Shown: positions 34,189 through 43,919, counted from the first letter of the stretch. The stretch is 64,000 nt of DNA from Jeotgalibaca dankookensis (GCF_002005405.1 NZ_CP019728.1:1302001-1366000); one strand, 5' to 3'. The notes: generated by a model from the letters alone, not told the origin. Numbers and translations: made by a program.

Positions 34189-35982
34189 TTATTCATTTAT
34201 AAAGGCTTCAAAATATTCTGTGACTTTAGCTGGATCTGCGACAAGTTCATTGCCTGTATCAACTAATGGAGAAACAGTGGAATAAGCCGGGAGTTTTTTA
34301 CCCTCATAGGCTGCATTAATTTCTTCTTGATTAATTGAATATAAAATTGATTTTCTTAGGTTTGCACTTTCTGAAACTGTACGACCATTAGTATTAAATA
34401 ACATGTAAGTAACAGCATTACTTGGTATACTTTGCAATGCTAAACTGTCATCATTCTCAACAATTTCGTACTTGGTCTCATCTAAACCATATAAAAGATA
34501 AATTTCACCAGAACGCAATGACGATAGAGCACTATCAGGGTCTGAAATGAAACGGACAGTTACATTTTTGATATTTGGTGCCTCTTGTGTTTCTGGTCTG
34601 TATCCTGGGTTCGCTTGGAATTGCGCTTCATAATCATCTTTTGTAGTCATTATGTAAGGTCCGCTTGCATAAAGGTGATTCGTACCATTAATAATAGCAC
34701 GTTGATCGCCATATGCAATATCTATTGACGGATTAAAAGAATTTATATCATAATTATTGACACTTTCAACTTGTTGTTGAGAAACGATACCTGCGGATTG
34801 ATGTGCTAAATAATTTAACACTTGCGGAAACGGTTCAGTCGTAGTTACCTTAATGACTTGATAAGAACCTGATGTATTATCTACTTCTGCAATTTCTTCA
34901 ACTGCATCAGCAATAGGCATGTCTAGATTTTCTTCTAACCCCTCTAAAACAGTGCCAGAACCGTTTGATAGTTGAATTGATTCTAATTCAGAAAGATTAG
35001 TTACTAATTCCACTGTATCGATATGCTCATGCAAGGTATAGGTACGGTGATCTGGAACAGAATTACTATCTTTAGCACGGTTCAATGAAAAAATAACATC
35101 TTGTCCACTAACCATCTCACCCGTATCAATTGCTTGTCCATTCTCAACCGCTGCAAAGTTGATATCATCTCTAAGGACAAAATAGAAATCAGAATTTCCT
35201 TCGGCAATAGCGTGACTGTGAGATAGAGCTCCTTCAGAAGTAACTTGGTCATCATCAGTTAAGTTAACTAACCGTACATACATATTTGTATTTAATTGAT
35301 TGATTGATCCATCATTAGCTTTAATAGGATCTAGTGATGTTAAATCACTCATTGTCTGCGTAAGCATGAGTGAATCCGTTTCATTTTTTGTTTCATCACT
35401 AAATGAAACAGGTTCCCATGCGAACGCACGTGATTTTGATAAATGAATAGACTCTTCCTTTAAAAGATTTTTATCGAATGCTTGCGCTTTTAGAGAATTA
35501 TAAAGCGGAACAATATAAGCTTTTTCTGTTACTAATACATTTTCTAGTTCCTTATACGTTTCTTGATATTCTTCGGGCGTTTCAAGAGCAGCTTCATTAA
35601 TCAAAGCGTCTACTTCTGGATCAGACATAATACTGTAATCACCATTGGTTGTAAACAAAGAACGGACGGCGTAATCTGGATTTCCTGTTACAGTTGTCCA
35701 ACCAGTAACTGCTAAATCAAAATTTCCCGCGTCTTGTTGTGCACTAAAACTTGAATAATCGGGCTGTGTGTTTAATTTAACGTCAAAACCGTTTTTAATC
35801 AATTGATCTCGAACAATATTCATATCGGTTTCATTTGCACTCATACCTAATATTTCTATTGTTGGTTTTTCCTCCGAGCTTGTATTGGTACCTTGACTAA
35901 CATCACTCTCCGTTTGTACTGAGCAAGCTCCTAAAATTAAGGCTGCAGTAGTGGCCAGAAATGGTAATAATTTTTTTTTCAT
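34189..35982 (-). CDS. Oligopeptide-binding lipoprotein with circularly permuted SBP_bac_5 fold
   Basis: Surface peptide receptor of an Opp-type importer. A lipobox LILGAC places the Cys at about 20. The domain order is unusual. Residues about 35-200 match the C-terminal third of OppA-like proteins (NIVRDQLIKNGFDVKLNTQPDYSSF, FDLAVTGWTTVTGNPDYAVRSLF, IVPLYNSLKAQAF). Residues about 205-597 match the N-terminal part (TSLDPIKANDG, FVLRDDINFA, VSGQDVIFSLNRA, YASGPYIMTT, SANLRKSILYSINQEEI), and the chain ends at DPAKVTEYFEAFINE, where the usual C-terminal region would begin. Total length equals a normal OppA. It is third in the operon after two permease genes. A GGAGGG site precedes the ATG. Confidence 0.85.
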   Translation of the reverse strand: MKKKLLPFLATTAALILGACSVQTESDVSQGTNTSSEEKPTIEILGMSANETDMNIVRDQLIKNGFDVKLNTQPDYSSFSAQQDAGNFDLAVTGWTTVTGNPDYAVRSLFTTNGDYSIMSDPEVDALINEAALETPEEYQETYKELENVLVTEKAYIVPLYNSLKAQAFDKNLLKEESIHLSKSRAFAWEPVSFSDETKNETDSLMLTQTMSDLTSLDPIKANDGSINQLNTNMYVRLVNLTDDDQVTSEGALSHSHAIAEGNSDFYFVLRDDINFAAVENGQAIDTGEMVSGQDVIFSLNRAKDSNSVPDHRTYTLHEHIDTVELVTNLSELESIQLSNGSGTVLEGLEENLDMPIADAVEEIAEVDNTSGSYQVIKVTTTEPFPQVLNYLAHQSAGIVSQQQVESVNNYDINSFNPSIDIAYGDQRAIINGTNHLYASGPYIMTTKDDYEAQFQANPGYRPETQEAPNIKNVTVRFISDPDSALSSLRSGEIYLLYGLDETKYEIVENDDSLALQSIPSNAVTYMLFNTNGRTVSESANLRKSILYSINQEEINAAYEGKKLPAYSTVSPLVDTGNELVADPAKVTEYFEAFINE

Positions 35983-36004
35983 TATAGATAACCCTCCAAT
36001 GTTT

Positions 36005-37468
36005 TTAATTTAGCTTCGGATCAGTCGCATCGCGCAACCCGTCACCCAAAAAATTAAATGATAACACTAATAAAATAATTGCCAACCCGGGATAAACAGC
36101 TAAATAAGGATTGGTTTCTAAATATTGGCTGCCATTTCTCAATATATTTCCCCACTCAGGAATATGAGCTTCTACTCCTAATCCTAAATAGCTAAGACTG
36201 CTAGTCGCAATAACTGCTGTACCAATTGTTAAGGTGGAGCGAACAATCATCGGAGCCATAGCATTAGGTATGATATGTTTGCGAACTAAAACCCAATTGC
36301 TCTGTCCAAGCGCTCGCGCTGCTTCTACGTATTCATAATTCGCAACCTGCATGACATTGGCGCGCATTGTTCTAGCATATGAAGGAATGGACCCTAAACT
36401 CAAAGCTATGATTAAATTAGTTGTTGAAGCGCCAAATGACGCAACAATTGTAATTGCAAGCAGCATACTGGGAATTGCGTAGAGAACATCTAAGAAACGC
36501 ATGATTAAGCTATCAGTTCGGCTACCATAAAAACCTGAGATTGCTCCTAAACTACCTCCAACGAAAAATGGGAGGAAAGTTGATAGCAAACCTATCGATA
36601 GTGATATTTGAGAACCAAATATAATTCTTGAGAAAACATCTCTGCCGTAAGAGTCTGTTCCAAAAGGATAGGTAATTGACGGTGGTTGTAAAATATTTGC
36701 ATAGTTGTTCTCAACAGCAAAGGATTCACTAAAACTATAGTTACTTGTAATTGCTATTGTAATTAAAAAAGCAATAAACAACATCCCTAGTAAGGCCGCT
36801 TGATTCCGCGTTAATTTTTCTATAATACTTGTTTGTCTTCTTTCACCATTTAAATCTTTATTTTTTATATACATAGATATAGCTACGAATAGAACTAAGA
36901 TATTTCCGGTGGTGGCAGTTAATAGCAGAAAAATAAAAGTCAATAACTTCACCTTTCTGTCCCATTTATACCATCTATGCCCCCATATCATAAATATGAT
37001 ATGAAAAACAAACACAAACCCAAGTATATACAGCATCGGAATAAAATAATTAGAAACAAAAGGTTTAAAAATATTCAATGCTGTAATAGCAATAACGAAA
37101 ACATCTACTAATACCATATACAAAGAATAAATAAACCCTGAATCTGGTATTTTTTTTAAACTCATCATGCCGGATAAGAAGGTAAAAACGTTTCCTCCCA
37201 CTATCCCTAATACTAAAATGATTTCTAACACTTTCATAAAAAGTTGTTGATTGTCAGCATCAAAATTAGCTTTCTTTATTTTTCCTAAGAGATAAGTATG
37301 GATTATACTTAAGCTTATATGGAAAACCGCTAAAAATATTAGCGGTACATTAAACTGAAACGGAGTCCAACTTATACTAGCAATTAATAAAAGAATTGCC
37401 ATTCCCCACGTCAATCCATTATTAAATTGGAAATAACGTAACATTTGTCTTGCACGATAGCTTCTCAT
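36005..37468 (-). CDS. Oligopeptide ABC permease OppC-type with extra N-terminal membrane domain
   Basis: Transmembrane subunit of the Opp system, 487 residues against about 300 usual. The C-terminal 270 residues are a standard BPD_transp_1 permease: TYPFGTDSYGRDVFSRIIFGSQISLSIG, then the coupling EAA loop EYVEAARALGQSNWVLVRKHIIPNAM, and EWGNILRNG. The first about 215 residues add roughly six further hydrophobic helices with no motif I recognise. Its ATG has only a weak ribosome site, and the gene follows the OppB-type gene by 19 bases. Confidence 0.9.
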   Translation of the reverse strand: MRSYRARQMLRYFQFNNGLTWGMAILLLIASISWTPFQFNVPLIFLAVFHISLSIIHTYLLGKIKKANFDADNQQLFMKVLEIILVLGIVGGNVFTFLSGMMSLKKIPDSGFIYSLYMVLVDVFVIAITALNIFKPFVSNYFIPMLYILGFVFVFHIIFMIWGHRWYKWDRKVKLLTFIFLLLTATTGNILVLFVAISMYIKNKDLNGERRQTSIIEKLTRNQAALLGMLFIAFLITIAITSNYSFSESFAVENNYANILQPPSITYPFGTDSYGRDVFSRIIFGSQISLSIGLLSTFLPFFVGGSLGAISGFYGSRTDSLIMRFLDVLYAIPSMLLAITIVASFGASTTNLIIALSLGSIPSYARTMRANVMQVANYEYVEAARALGQSNWVLVRKHIIPNAMAPMIVRSTLTIGTAVIATSSLSYLGLGVEAHIPEWGNILRNGSQYLETNPYLAVYPGLAIILLVLSFNFLGDGLRDATDPKLN

Positions 37469-37487
37469 TTACTATTTTCACCCACTT

Positions 37488-38918
37488 TTATTGTTGTCCT
37501 CTCTGAATCCGTGATCTAATTCGTGGATCTAAGAAACTATATAAGACATCAACAAACATATTAACAATTGATAAAACAACTGCAATGTAGATAACGCCCC
37601 CCATTACACTAGGGATGTCTGGAACAAACTGTTTGTCAACAATATAGCTACCAATACCGTTAATATTAAAAACTTTCTCAGTAACGGAGGCACCACCTAA
37701 CATACCACCAAATTGTAGACCGATTATTGTTACAATAGGAATTAAAGCATTCGGAACAGCATGCCGTAAAATAACACGTCTATTGGATAGACCTTTTGCA
37801 CGTGCAGTTAAAATATAGTCTTCATTAATAACTTCAAGAGTAGACGAACGCGTCATTCTGGCTACAGATGCCATTAAACCCGTACCTAAAACAACTGCTG
37901 GCATTAATAAGGATAAATAATTATTCACACTGTATGTTGCTGGTAGCCACCCTAAGTTAATTGAAAAGACCAAAATAAATATTAATCCTTGCCAAAAGCT
38001 AGGGATTGAAATACCAATTAAAGCGATAAACATGAACAAATTATCAAATGTTGCGTTTGCTTTCACAGCTGCATAAATACCAGCAGGTAAAGCAATCGAC
38101 AAAGATAACGTTAATGCCATAAGTGTGAGCTGTATAGTAACTGGGAAACGCCGTAATATTGATGAAACAACGCGCTCATTTCCTTGAAAAGCATTACCTA
38201 AATCAAATGTAAAAATCCCTTTAATGGTACGAGCTAATTGCGCTACATATGAATCATTTAGACCATGTAACTCACGAAAAGCTTGATATTGCGCTTCCGT
38301 TGCTTGGTCCCCTAATATATTCACCGCTGGATCGGATGGGGATAGATATAAGAGCGTAAAAACAATAACTGTTACTCCTACGATAACGAAAATCATCATA
38401 ATCAAACGATTCACAATGTAGTGAAGCGTTGGTACAGAAATAACTAGCAAATAAATATACATAGGCCAAGCAAGTATCAAAGAAATAAGTATGCCTGGCC
38501 ATGTATCTAATATGTCTAACGTTGTTCTTAGGTAGGTTTGTTTATTCTCCCCTACTTCATCATCGTATTGTTTTTTCATCTTAGAAATTTCATTCAATCT
38601 TTGAATTTCAAAACGTCTCTCTACATCTTTTTTTTCTTGATTTTTAGATTTTTCAATACCTAGAAATTTATTTTTATTTTCTTCTTGTTGTTGCAATTTA
38701 CGCCTTATTTTTTCTGAGTGGCCAATCTTTTCAAACTCATTTTGCCAATCAGGTGTATTTTTTCCTTCATCAAAATGTACAGTGAATTGATACCTTATGT
38801 AAACTAATATATGAAATAAAAATCCAAATAAGAGCAACCCGAACTGCCAACTCCTTTTACTATATGCCTGTTCATAATAAAAGCGAATGGTGCTAGTTAG
38901 TCGATCCACCGATGCCAT
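37488..38918 (-). CDS. Oligopeptide ABC permease OppB-type with N-terminal coiled-coil extension
   Basis: Transmembrane subunit of the Opp system, about 476 residues against about 310 usual. The permease part starts near residue 165 (LHYIVNRLIMMIFVIVGVTVIVFTLLYLSPSDPA) and includes the EAA loop EDYILTARAKGLSNRRVILRHAVPNAL and the C-terminal FLDPRIR. The first about 160 residues hold a membrane helix (about 27-45), a strongly charged Lys/Glu/Gln segment (about 55-135, probable coiled coil) and a second helix (about 143-165). It is first gene of the operon; ATG 38918 is spaced about 10 bases from AAAGGAG. Confidence 0.9.
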   Translation of the reverse strand: MASVDRLTSTIRFYYEQAYSKRSWQFGLLLFGFLFHILVYIRYQFTVHFDEGKNTPDWQNEFEKIGHSEKIRRKLQQQEENKNKFLGIEKSKNQEKKDVERRFEIQRLNEISKMKKQYDDEVGENKQTYLRTTLDILDTWPGILISLILAWPMYIYLLVISVPTLHYIVNRLIMMIFVIVGVTVIVFTLLYLSPSDPAVNILGDQATEAQYQAFRELHGLNDSYVAQLARTIKGIFTFDLGNAFQGNERVVSSILRRFPVTIQLTLMALTLSLSIALPAGIYAAVKANATFDNLFMFIALIGISIPSFWQGLIFILVFSINLGWLPATYSVNNYLSLLMPAVVLGTGLMASVARMTRSSTLEVINEDYILTARAKGLSNRRVILRHAVPNALIPIVTIIGLQFGGMLGGASVTEKVFNINGIGSYIVDKQFVPDIPSVMGGVIYIAVVLSIVNMFVDVLYSFLDPRIRSRIQRGQQ

Positions 38919-38924
38919 AATCAC

Positions 38925-39422
38925 TCATCTCCTTTATCTAATATTAAAGCCGTTAAAAAACTGCAGATTGTTTGTTATTGTATTTTACATACATACACTG
39001 GTAAATGAGAGAAATAGTATCCTTTTTCTTGTCATATTAAATTTGATATTAGTGATAGTAAATAAGGTTTTTTAGACTTACAACAGTTAAATACATATGC
39101 TCGAATCAATCTGAAATAAGTTGTTTGAAACCGAATGAATTGGTATAAACGCCTATATAAAAACATTTTCAGTCATTTTTTCCGTTACTAACCACCGGTT
39201 AAATTGTAGTAATTTAATCAATAATATAACAGAGGGAAATTTGATAGTCAAGCTATTAAGCTTACTTTTTGTATGTAAGAATCTGATTAATAGCCCATTT
39301 ATGAGAAAAAACCTCATTTTATTATAATCAGCATCTCTCTCTTCTAAATCTTATGCTTTCATTTCTTACAAAGTCATGCTATTTTCTTCTTAAGGATAAC
39401 TTTATCATGAAAGGACAATATT
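38925..39422. promoter_or_regulatory. Divergent intergenic region between oppB-type and oppDF-type genes
   Basis: About 500 AT-rich bases with no gene. A TATAAT lies near 39320 for the rightward gene. A palindrome TAACCACCGGTTA lies near 39190-39204. The 9-mer TTACATACA (near 38987) recurs as its reverse complement TGTATGTAA (near 39270), so a shared operator is possible. A CodY-like stretch CATTTTCAGTCATTT at 39164-39178 has about four mismatches to the consensus. The length is large for a divergent promoter and suggests regulation. Confidence 0.45.
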
Positions 39423-41147
39423 ATGACTCATTTATTAAATGTTAACCACCTATCAGTATCATTCACTACTGGTTCGTCAATTCAGAAAGTTGTTTCTGAT
39501 ATCTCTTTTAGTGTGGATAAAGGAGAAACAATTGGGCTAGTCGGTGAATCTGGAAGTGGCAAGAGTGTGACCGCACGCTCAATTATGCAACTTCTATCTC
39601 CTAATGCTTATATTCATCCTGAATCAAGTATCTCTTATAGAGGTGAGGAAATGCTCGGTAATTCAGAAAAGGACATGCAAGTCATAAGGGGAAATGATAT
39701 TGGAATGATTTTTCAAGATCCGATGACCTCTCTCAATCCTACCATGACTTTGGGGAAACAAATTACTGAATCAATCCTACTTCACCAAAAAGTCTCAGGA
39801 AGAGAGGCGGAAAAACGCGCTAAAGAGATCATGGAAAATGTTGGTATTTCTAATGTTGATTATCGTTATACGCAGTATGCTCATGAGTTCTCTGGAGGAA
39901 TGCGTCAGCGGATGATGATTGCGATGGCACTGGCGTGTAACCCTTCTCTCATTATTGCAGATGAGCCTACTACTGCTTTAGATGTGACAATCCAAGCTCA
40001 AATTCTCCAGTTACTTAAAGATTTACAGGAAAAATTTGGTATGGCAATCATATTAATTACACACGACTTTGGTGTTGTTGCAAATATGTGTGACAAGGTA
40101 GTTGTTATGAAAGACGGGCACGTTGTTGAAACTGGAGAGACGCGTTCTGTATTCCAATTTCCCAAAAATGATTACACAAAAATGTTGCTCCAAGCAATTC
40201 CAAATTTAGATCAAAAAAAGACAGTAGCAGATAAAGAAAAATTAATAGAAATCGTTTCCGGTAAGCGTGATTCTCTTTTGCAAATTTCACAGTTAACAAA
40301 ATCATTCCCTTATGGTCGGAATCAGAAAATTACTGCTGTTGATCATTTAAATTTTATAATCTACCGCGGTGAAACCTTGGGGCTTGTGGGAGAATCTGGA
40401 TCTGGTAAGTCGACGACTGGACGTACCATTTTACGATTACATCAACCAGATATGGGAGAAACCCTATATGAAGGTTTTGATATAAATCATCTTAGTTCAA
40501 ATGAATTAAAATCCATGAGGAAACATATGCAAATGGTTTTTCAAGATCCCTATGCCTCTTTAAATCCACGTATGAAAATACAAGATATTATCGGTGAGGC
40601 TCTAGATATTCATCATTTAACTAAAAACAAAAGTGATCGACAAGCGCGAATTTATGAACTATTAGAGCTTGTAGAATTGGATAAAAGTTTTGCTCAACGT
40701 TATCCTCATGAATTTTCTGGAGGACAACGTCAAAGAATTGGTATTGCTCGGGCATTAGCAGTAAATCCAGAATTTATTGTTTTGGATGAACCTCTCTCTG
40801 CCTTAGATGCATCCATTCAATCTCAAATTGTGGTTTTACTTAAAGATTTACAAAAAAAATTAAACCTTACTTACTTATTTATTGCGCATGATTTAGCAAT
40901 GGTAAAACAAATTTCAGACCGTGTTGCTGTTATGTATAACGGCAAAATAGTTGAACTCGCTGGAGCTGAAGAGCTGTTTACAAACCCTATCCATCCTTAT
41001 ACTAAAAAATTACTATCGGCTATCCCTATTCCACATCCAGATTTTGAAGCTCAGCGGTCAAAAGTTGAAATAACCGACTGCGAATTAGAAGTTTCTAAAG
41101 GTCAAGCTTTCAAAGAAATTAAACCTCATCACTGGGTATATTGTTAA
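39423..41147 (+). CDS. Fused OppD-OppF-type peptide ABC transporter ATPase
   Basis: Energises the peptide importer. One chain of 574 residues holds two complete nucleotide-binding domains: P-loops GESGSGKSV (about 39-47) and GESGSGKST (about 323), signatures FSGGMRQRM and FSGGQRQRI, Walker B IIADEPTTALD and IVLDEPLSALD, and two oligo_HPY-type tails. Normally OppD and OppF are separate genes; fusions such as GsiA are known. It is transcribed divergently from the permeases and binding protein, with which it presumably works because no other Opp parts are nearby. GAAAGGA precedes the ATG. Confidence 0.93.
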   Translation: MTHLLNVNHLSVSFTTGSSIQKVVSDISFSVDKGETIGLVGESGSGKSVTARSIMQLLSPNAYIHPESSISYRGEEMLGNSEKDMQVIRGNDIGMIFQDPMTSLNPTMTLGKQITESILLHQKVSGREAEKRAKEIMENVGISNVDYRYTQYAHEFSGGMRQRMMIAMALACNPSLIIADEPTTALDVTIQAQILQLLKDLQEKFGMAIILITHDFGVVANMCDKVVVMKDGHVVETGETRSVFQFPKNDYTKMLLQAIPNLDQKKTVADKEKLIEIVSGKRDSLLQISQLTKSFPYGRNQKITAVDHLNFIIYRGETLGLVGESGSGKSTTGRTILRLHQPDMGETLYEGFDINHLSSNELKSMRKHMQMVFQDPYASLNPRMKIQDIIGEALDIHHLTKNKSDRQARIYELLELVELDKSFAQRYPHEFSGGQRQRIGIARALAVNPEFIVLDEPLSALDASIQSQIVVLLKDLQKKLNLTYLFIAHDLAMVKQISDRVAVMYNGKIVELAGAEELFTNPIHPYTKKLLSAIPIPHPDFEAQRSKVEITDCELEVSKGQAFKEIKPHHWVYC

Positions 41148-41184
41148 AGTTCAAGTAAAAAACTACTATAAACGAGGTGTTTGT

Positions 41185-42135
41185 GTGTCACTCGGTTTAC
41201 GTGCATTAAAGATTTCAGTTGCTACTTTTTTAGCTGTGACATTAGCTAGTTTATTAAACTTAGATTATCCCATATCCGCGGGAATTATTGCCATTTTAAG
41301 TGTTTCAGATACTGTTAAGACATCATGGTTAATTGCTTATCAGCGTTTACTTTCTACTTTACTTGCGCTCGGGATTGCAAGTTTACTTTTTTATTTTTTA
41401 GGCTATCATATTTTTATTTTCGCACTCTATTTACTTATTTATGTGCCTATTGCTTATAAACTAGGCATTGAAGTTGGCATTGCTCCTTGTTCAGTTTTGG
41501 TTAGCCATTTATTAGCAGATCAATCGGTAGCTTTTCCATCTTTAACCAATGAAGTCATGTTAATGGTTGTAGGTGCTGGAATCGCCATTATTATTAATCT
41601 ATATATGCCTTCTAATGAAGCGTATATCCTAGAACTACGTAATCAAGCAGATCAAAAAATGAAAGATCATTTACTCGCTATGTCTGAACGTTTAAAAAGT
41701 GGCGCGCCTTTTCAGACCAGCCAGCTAAATGATATGTTTGAACTGTTAGATAAAGCTGAAACCCTTATTGTTACAGAAATGGAAAATCGCCCTTGGGATG
41801 AGTCTAATTACGTCTTACGTTACCTAGAAATGCGAAAAAATCAAGCCCGAATTCTTCAATATATGCAGCAAAATATTTTAGTCTGTCGCATCCCTATGAA
41901 GGAAAGTCAGTTCCTTGCGCGTTTAATCTATCAATCCGCTCAAGAATTTCACGAAACAAATACAGGAATTCATATTTTGTCGGATATCGAACTTTTATTA
42001 AATAAATTCCGCAATAGCCCTTTGCCTGAAACCCGTCAAGAATTTGAAAACAGAGCCAAACTCTTGCAAATAATGAATGATTTCACACGTTTTATCCAAA
42101 TAAAAAAAGCTTTCTACGATCAGTATGGGAAATAA
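41185..42135 (+). CDS. Aromatic acid exporter family protein (ArAE_1, DUF939)
   Basis: A membrane protein with an N-terminal region of about five or six helices (LRALKISVATFLAVTLASLLNLDYPISAGIIAILSVS is the family start) and a C-terminal cytoplasmic helical domain (about 150-316). Members of PF06081 are related to FUSC/aromatic acid exporters, but Gram-positive members have unproven substrates. The start is a GTG at 41185 with a GAGGTG site. It follows the oppDF fusion by 37 bases and may be co-transcribed. Its last codons form one arm of the terminator. Confidence 0.85.
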   Translation: MSLGLRALKISVATFLAVTLASLLNLDYPISAGIIAILSVSDTVKTSWLIAYQRLLSTLLALGIASLLFYFLGYHIFIFALYLLIYVPIAYKLGIEVGIAPCSVLVSHLLADQSVAFPSLTNEVMLMVVGAGIAIIINLYMPSNEAYILELRNQADQKMKDHLLAMSERLKSGAPFQTSQLNDMFELLDKAETLIVTEMENRPWDESNYVLRYLEMRKNQARILQYMQQNILVCRIPMKESQFLARLIYQSAQEFHETNTGIHILSDIELLLNKFRNSPLPETRQEFENRAKLLQIMNDFTRFIQIKKAFYDQYGK

Positions 42136-42162
42136 TTCCCACTCATCGCAGAAAGCTTTTTA
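42102..42162. terminator. Long bidirectional terminator overlapping two convergent gene ends
   Basis: A 28-base arm (starting AAAAAGCTTTCTACGATCAG) pairs with its near-complement after an ATAA loop, with A and T runs outside. The left arm is the coding end of the ArAE gene. Confidence 0.88.
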
Positions 42163-42163
42163 T

Positions 42164-43078
42164 TTATTCAAAACTTAAAATAATAATGCCTATTAATATC
42201 GCCGTAATCGCTAGATATTGATTACGAGTTAGTTTTTCTTTCAAAAATATTCGTGACAGTATCACGGAAACTACTGAATAAGCAGACATCATCGGCGCTA
42301 CTATAACGGCATTTGAACTGATCGCATAGACATAAAAAAATTGTCCTAAGGTTTCAAAACTCGCAGCAAGGCCACGACTGATTTGGTCCTTGGCTCGGAA
42401 AGATTGTTTTTTTATTATTACAACATAGACAAAAACAATGATGGCTACTAAAAGCCAAGTAAACTCATAAGATAAGTTTGCCTGCATCTCTAACGTTCCA
42501 TCATCAAATGCGGCATAAGCATCGAAAAACCATGCATCAGCAAATGTTCCCAGTGAGTCTAAAAATGCGTATAAGAGTGGAAAGATTAAGGCTAAGGCAC
42601 CATATTTGTACTTTCGATCAATTACTTCTTTCTTTTCAATACGTTCTTGCTCTGCAAGCTGATGTTCAAACACTCCTAGTAAAATAACACCCATGGTAAT
42701 TAAAAAAACAGCACCAAATTGAATTCCGGTCATAGTTTGTCCCAAAAATATAAAAGTCATCAGTCCGGCAATAGCACCGGATGAATTTTGGACAGGTGAC
42801 GAAACCGAAAGCTCTAAAAAGCGTAAACCCGCATACCCAATCGCCATCGATAAAATATAAAAAAATGATACCGGTAAATATTTAATTAAATAAGTTGGGT
42901 CGTATTGGATATCATTGACTAAAAGAATGTAGAGAGCATGGAGACCCATTATAAACCCCACCAAGATGACTGTTTTTAAATAACTGTATTTATCATCGGG
43001 ATCAGCACCTTTTTTATAAAATAAATCAGCTGTTCCCCATGCAACCGTTGCAACAAGAGCAGGAATAAACCACCACAA
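42164..43078 (-). CDS. DMT-superfamily transporter (EamA/GRP-like)
   Basis: An integral membrane protein with about ten helices in two repeats (WWFIPALVATVAWGTADLFYKKGA and the closing FLKEKLTRNQYLAITAILIGIIIL). These features fit the EamA/glucose-uptake-type DMT family; substrate unknown. I place the start at a TTG (43078), 9 bases after a strong AAAGGAG, which gives a hydrophobic N-terminus typical of the family. The frame is open upstream to 43168, but that extension is hydrophilic and contains the ribosome site. It is convergent with the ArAE gene. Confidence 0.85.
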   Translation of the reverse strand: MWWFIPALVATVAWGTADLFYKKGADPDDKYSYLKTVILVGFIMGLHALYILLVNDIQYDPTYLIKYLPVSFFYILSMAIGYAGLRFLELSVSSPVQNSSGAIAGLMTFIFLGQTMTGIQFGAVFLITMGVILLGVFEHQLAEQERIEKKEVIDRKYKYGALALIFPLLYAFLDSLGTFADAWFFDAYAAFDDGTLEMQANLSYEFTWLLVAIIVFVYVVIIKKQSFRAKDQISRGLAASFETLGQFFYVYAISSNAVIVAPMMSAYSVVSVILSRIFLKEKLTRNQYLAITAILIGIIILSFE

Positions 43079-43265
43079 TACTATCAACTCCTTTTTTTTG
43101 AAATACTGTATGAGTATACTAGAAAAATGATCCATTAGACAAGGTTTATTTTCTAACCCTATGTCCAATTGAATAATATTATTATTGGCTATTTTACGTC
43201 TGGCATGCTATCATGTTTATATATTATGCGCACTAAATGAATGGCGCAATAAGGAGAGTATATTT

Positions 43266-43868
43266 ATGAAATTAAATGCAGAAAAAAGAGAACGCCTTGG
43301 TACATCAGCTTCTAAACAGGCGAGAAGAGATAACAAAATACCTACAATCATTTACGGACGTGATATTGAAACAACCCCAGTCCTAGTTGATCGTAAGGAA
43401 TTTGATGACATTTTAAGAAAACTTGGTCGTAACGCTGTCTTTAACGTCGTACTAGATGGTAAAGAAATTCGCGTATTGATTAAAGAAATCTCAATGTCCG
43501 CGTTAAAACCAGAAGTTTATAACGTAGAGTTAAACGCTCTTACAAAAGGGCAAAAGGTTACTGTTGAAGTTGCTGTTGTTATTCACGGCGCTGAAGAAAT
43601 TAAAGAAGGCGTTGTAACACAGCCATTAACTGAAATTGAAATTGAAACTGAGCCAGGAAATATCCCAACTGAAATCACATATGATATTAGCGAACTAGTC
43701 ATTGGTGATACAGTTGCAGTTTCTGATTTAGTTGTTCCAGAAAATGTTGAAGTACTAACAGAACCTGAAACAACAGTTGTTATGGTTTCTGCACCTCGAC
43801 TAGAAGAAGAGCCAGCAACAGATGATGAAGTAGCTGAACCAGAAGTAATCGGCGAAGAAGAAGAATAA
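43266..43868 (+). CDS. rplY: 50S ribosomal protein L25, long Ctc type
   Basis: Binds 5S rRNA; in Firmicutes the long form is also a general stress protein. The N-terminal L25 domain (KLNAEKRERLGTSASKQARRDNKIPTIIYG) and C-terminal TL5 beta domain (VTVEVAVVIHGAEEIKEGVVTQ...DTVAVSDLVVPENVEVL) are both present, then an acidic tail rich in Glu. The start ATG 43266 has AAGGAG upstream; earlier in-frame codons do not fit the family. It is monocistronic with a perfect terminator. Confidence 0.95.
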   Translation: MKLNAEKRERLGTSASKQARRDNKIPTIIYGRDIETTPVLVDRKEFDDILRKLGRNAVFNVVLDGKEIRVLIKEISMSALKPEVYNVELNALTKGQKVTVEVAVVIHGAEEIKEGVVTQPLTEIEIETEPGNIPTEITYDISELVIGDTVAVSDLVVPENVEVLTEPETTVVMVSAPRLEEEPATDDEVAEPEVIGEEEE

Positions 43869-43881
43869 TATATTTCATTTC

Positions 43882-43919
43882 ACCCGTTTATCGTATTACT
43901 ACGATAAACGGGTTTTTTG
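43882..43919 (+). terminator. Terminator of rplY
   Basis: Stem ACCCGTTTATCGT/ACGATAAACGGGT followed by a T run. Confidence 0.92.

Noticed and set aside
39164..39178. CodY box in the opp intergenic region
   Set aside because: CATTTTCAGTCATTT has about four mismatches to AATTTTCWGAAAATT, and AT-rich DNA gives such matches by chance; noted only as weak.
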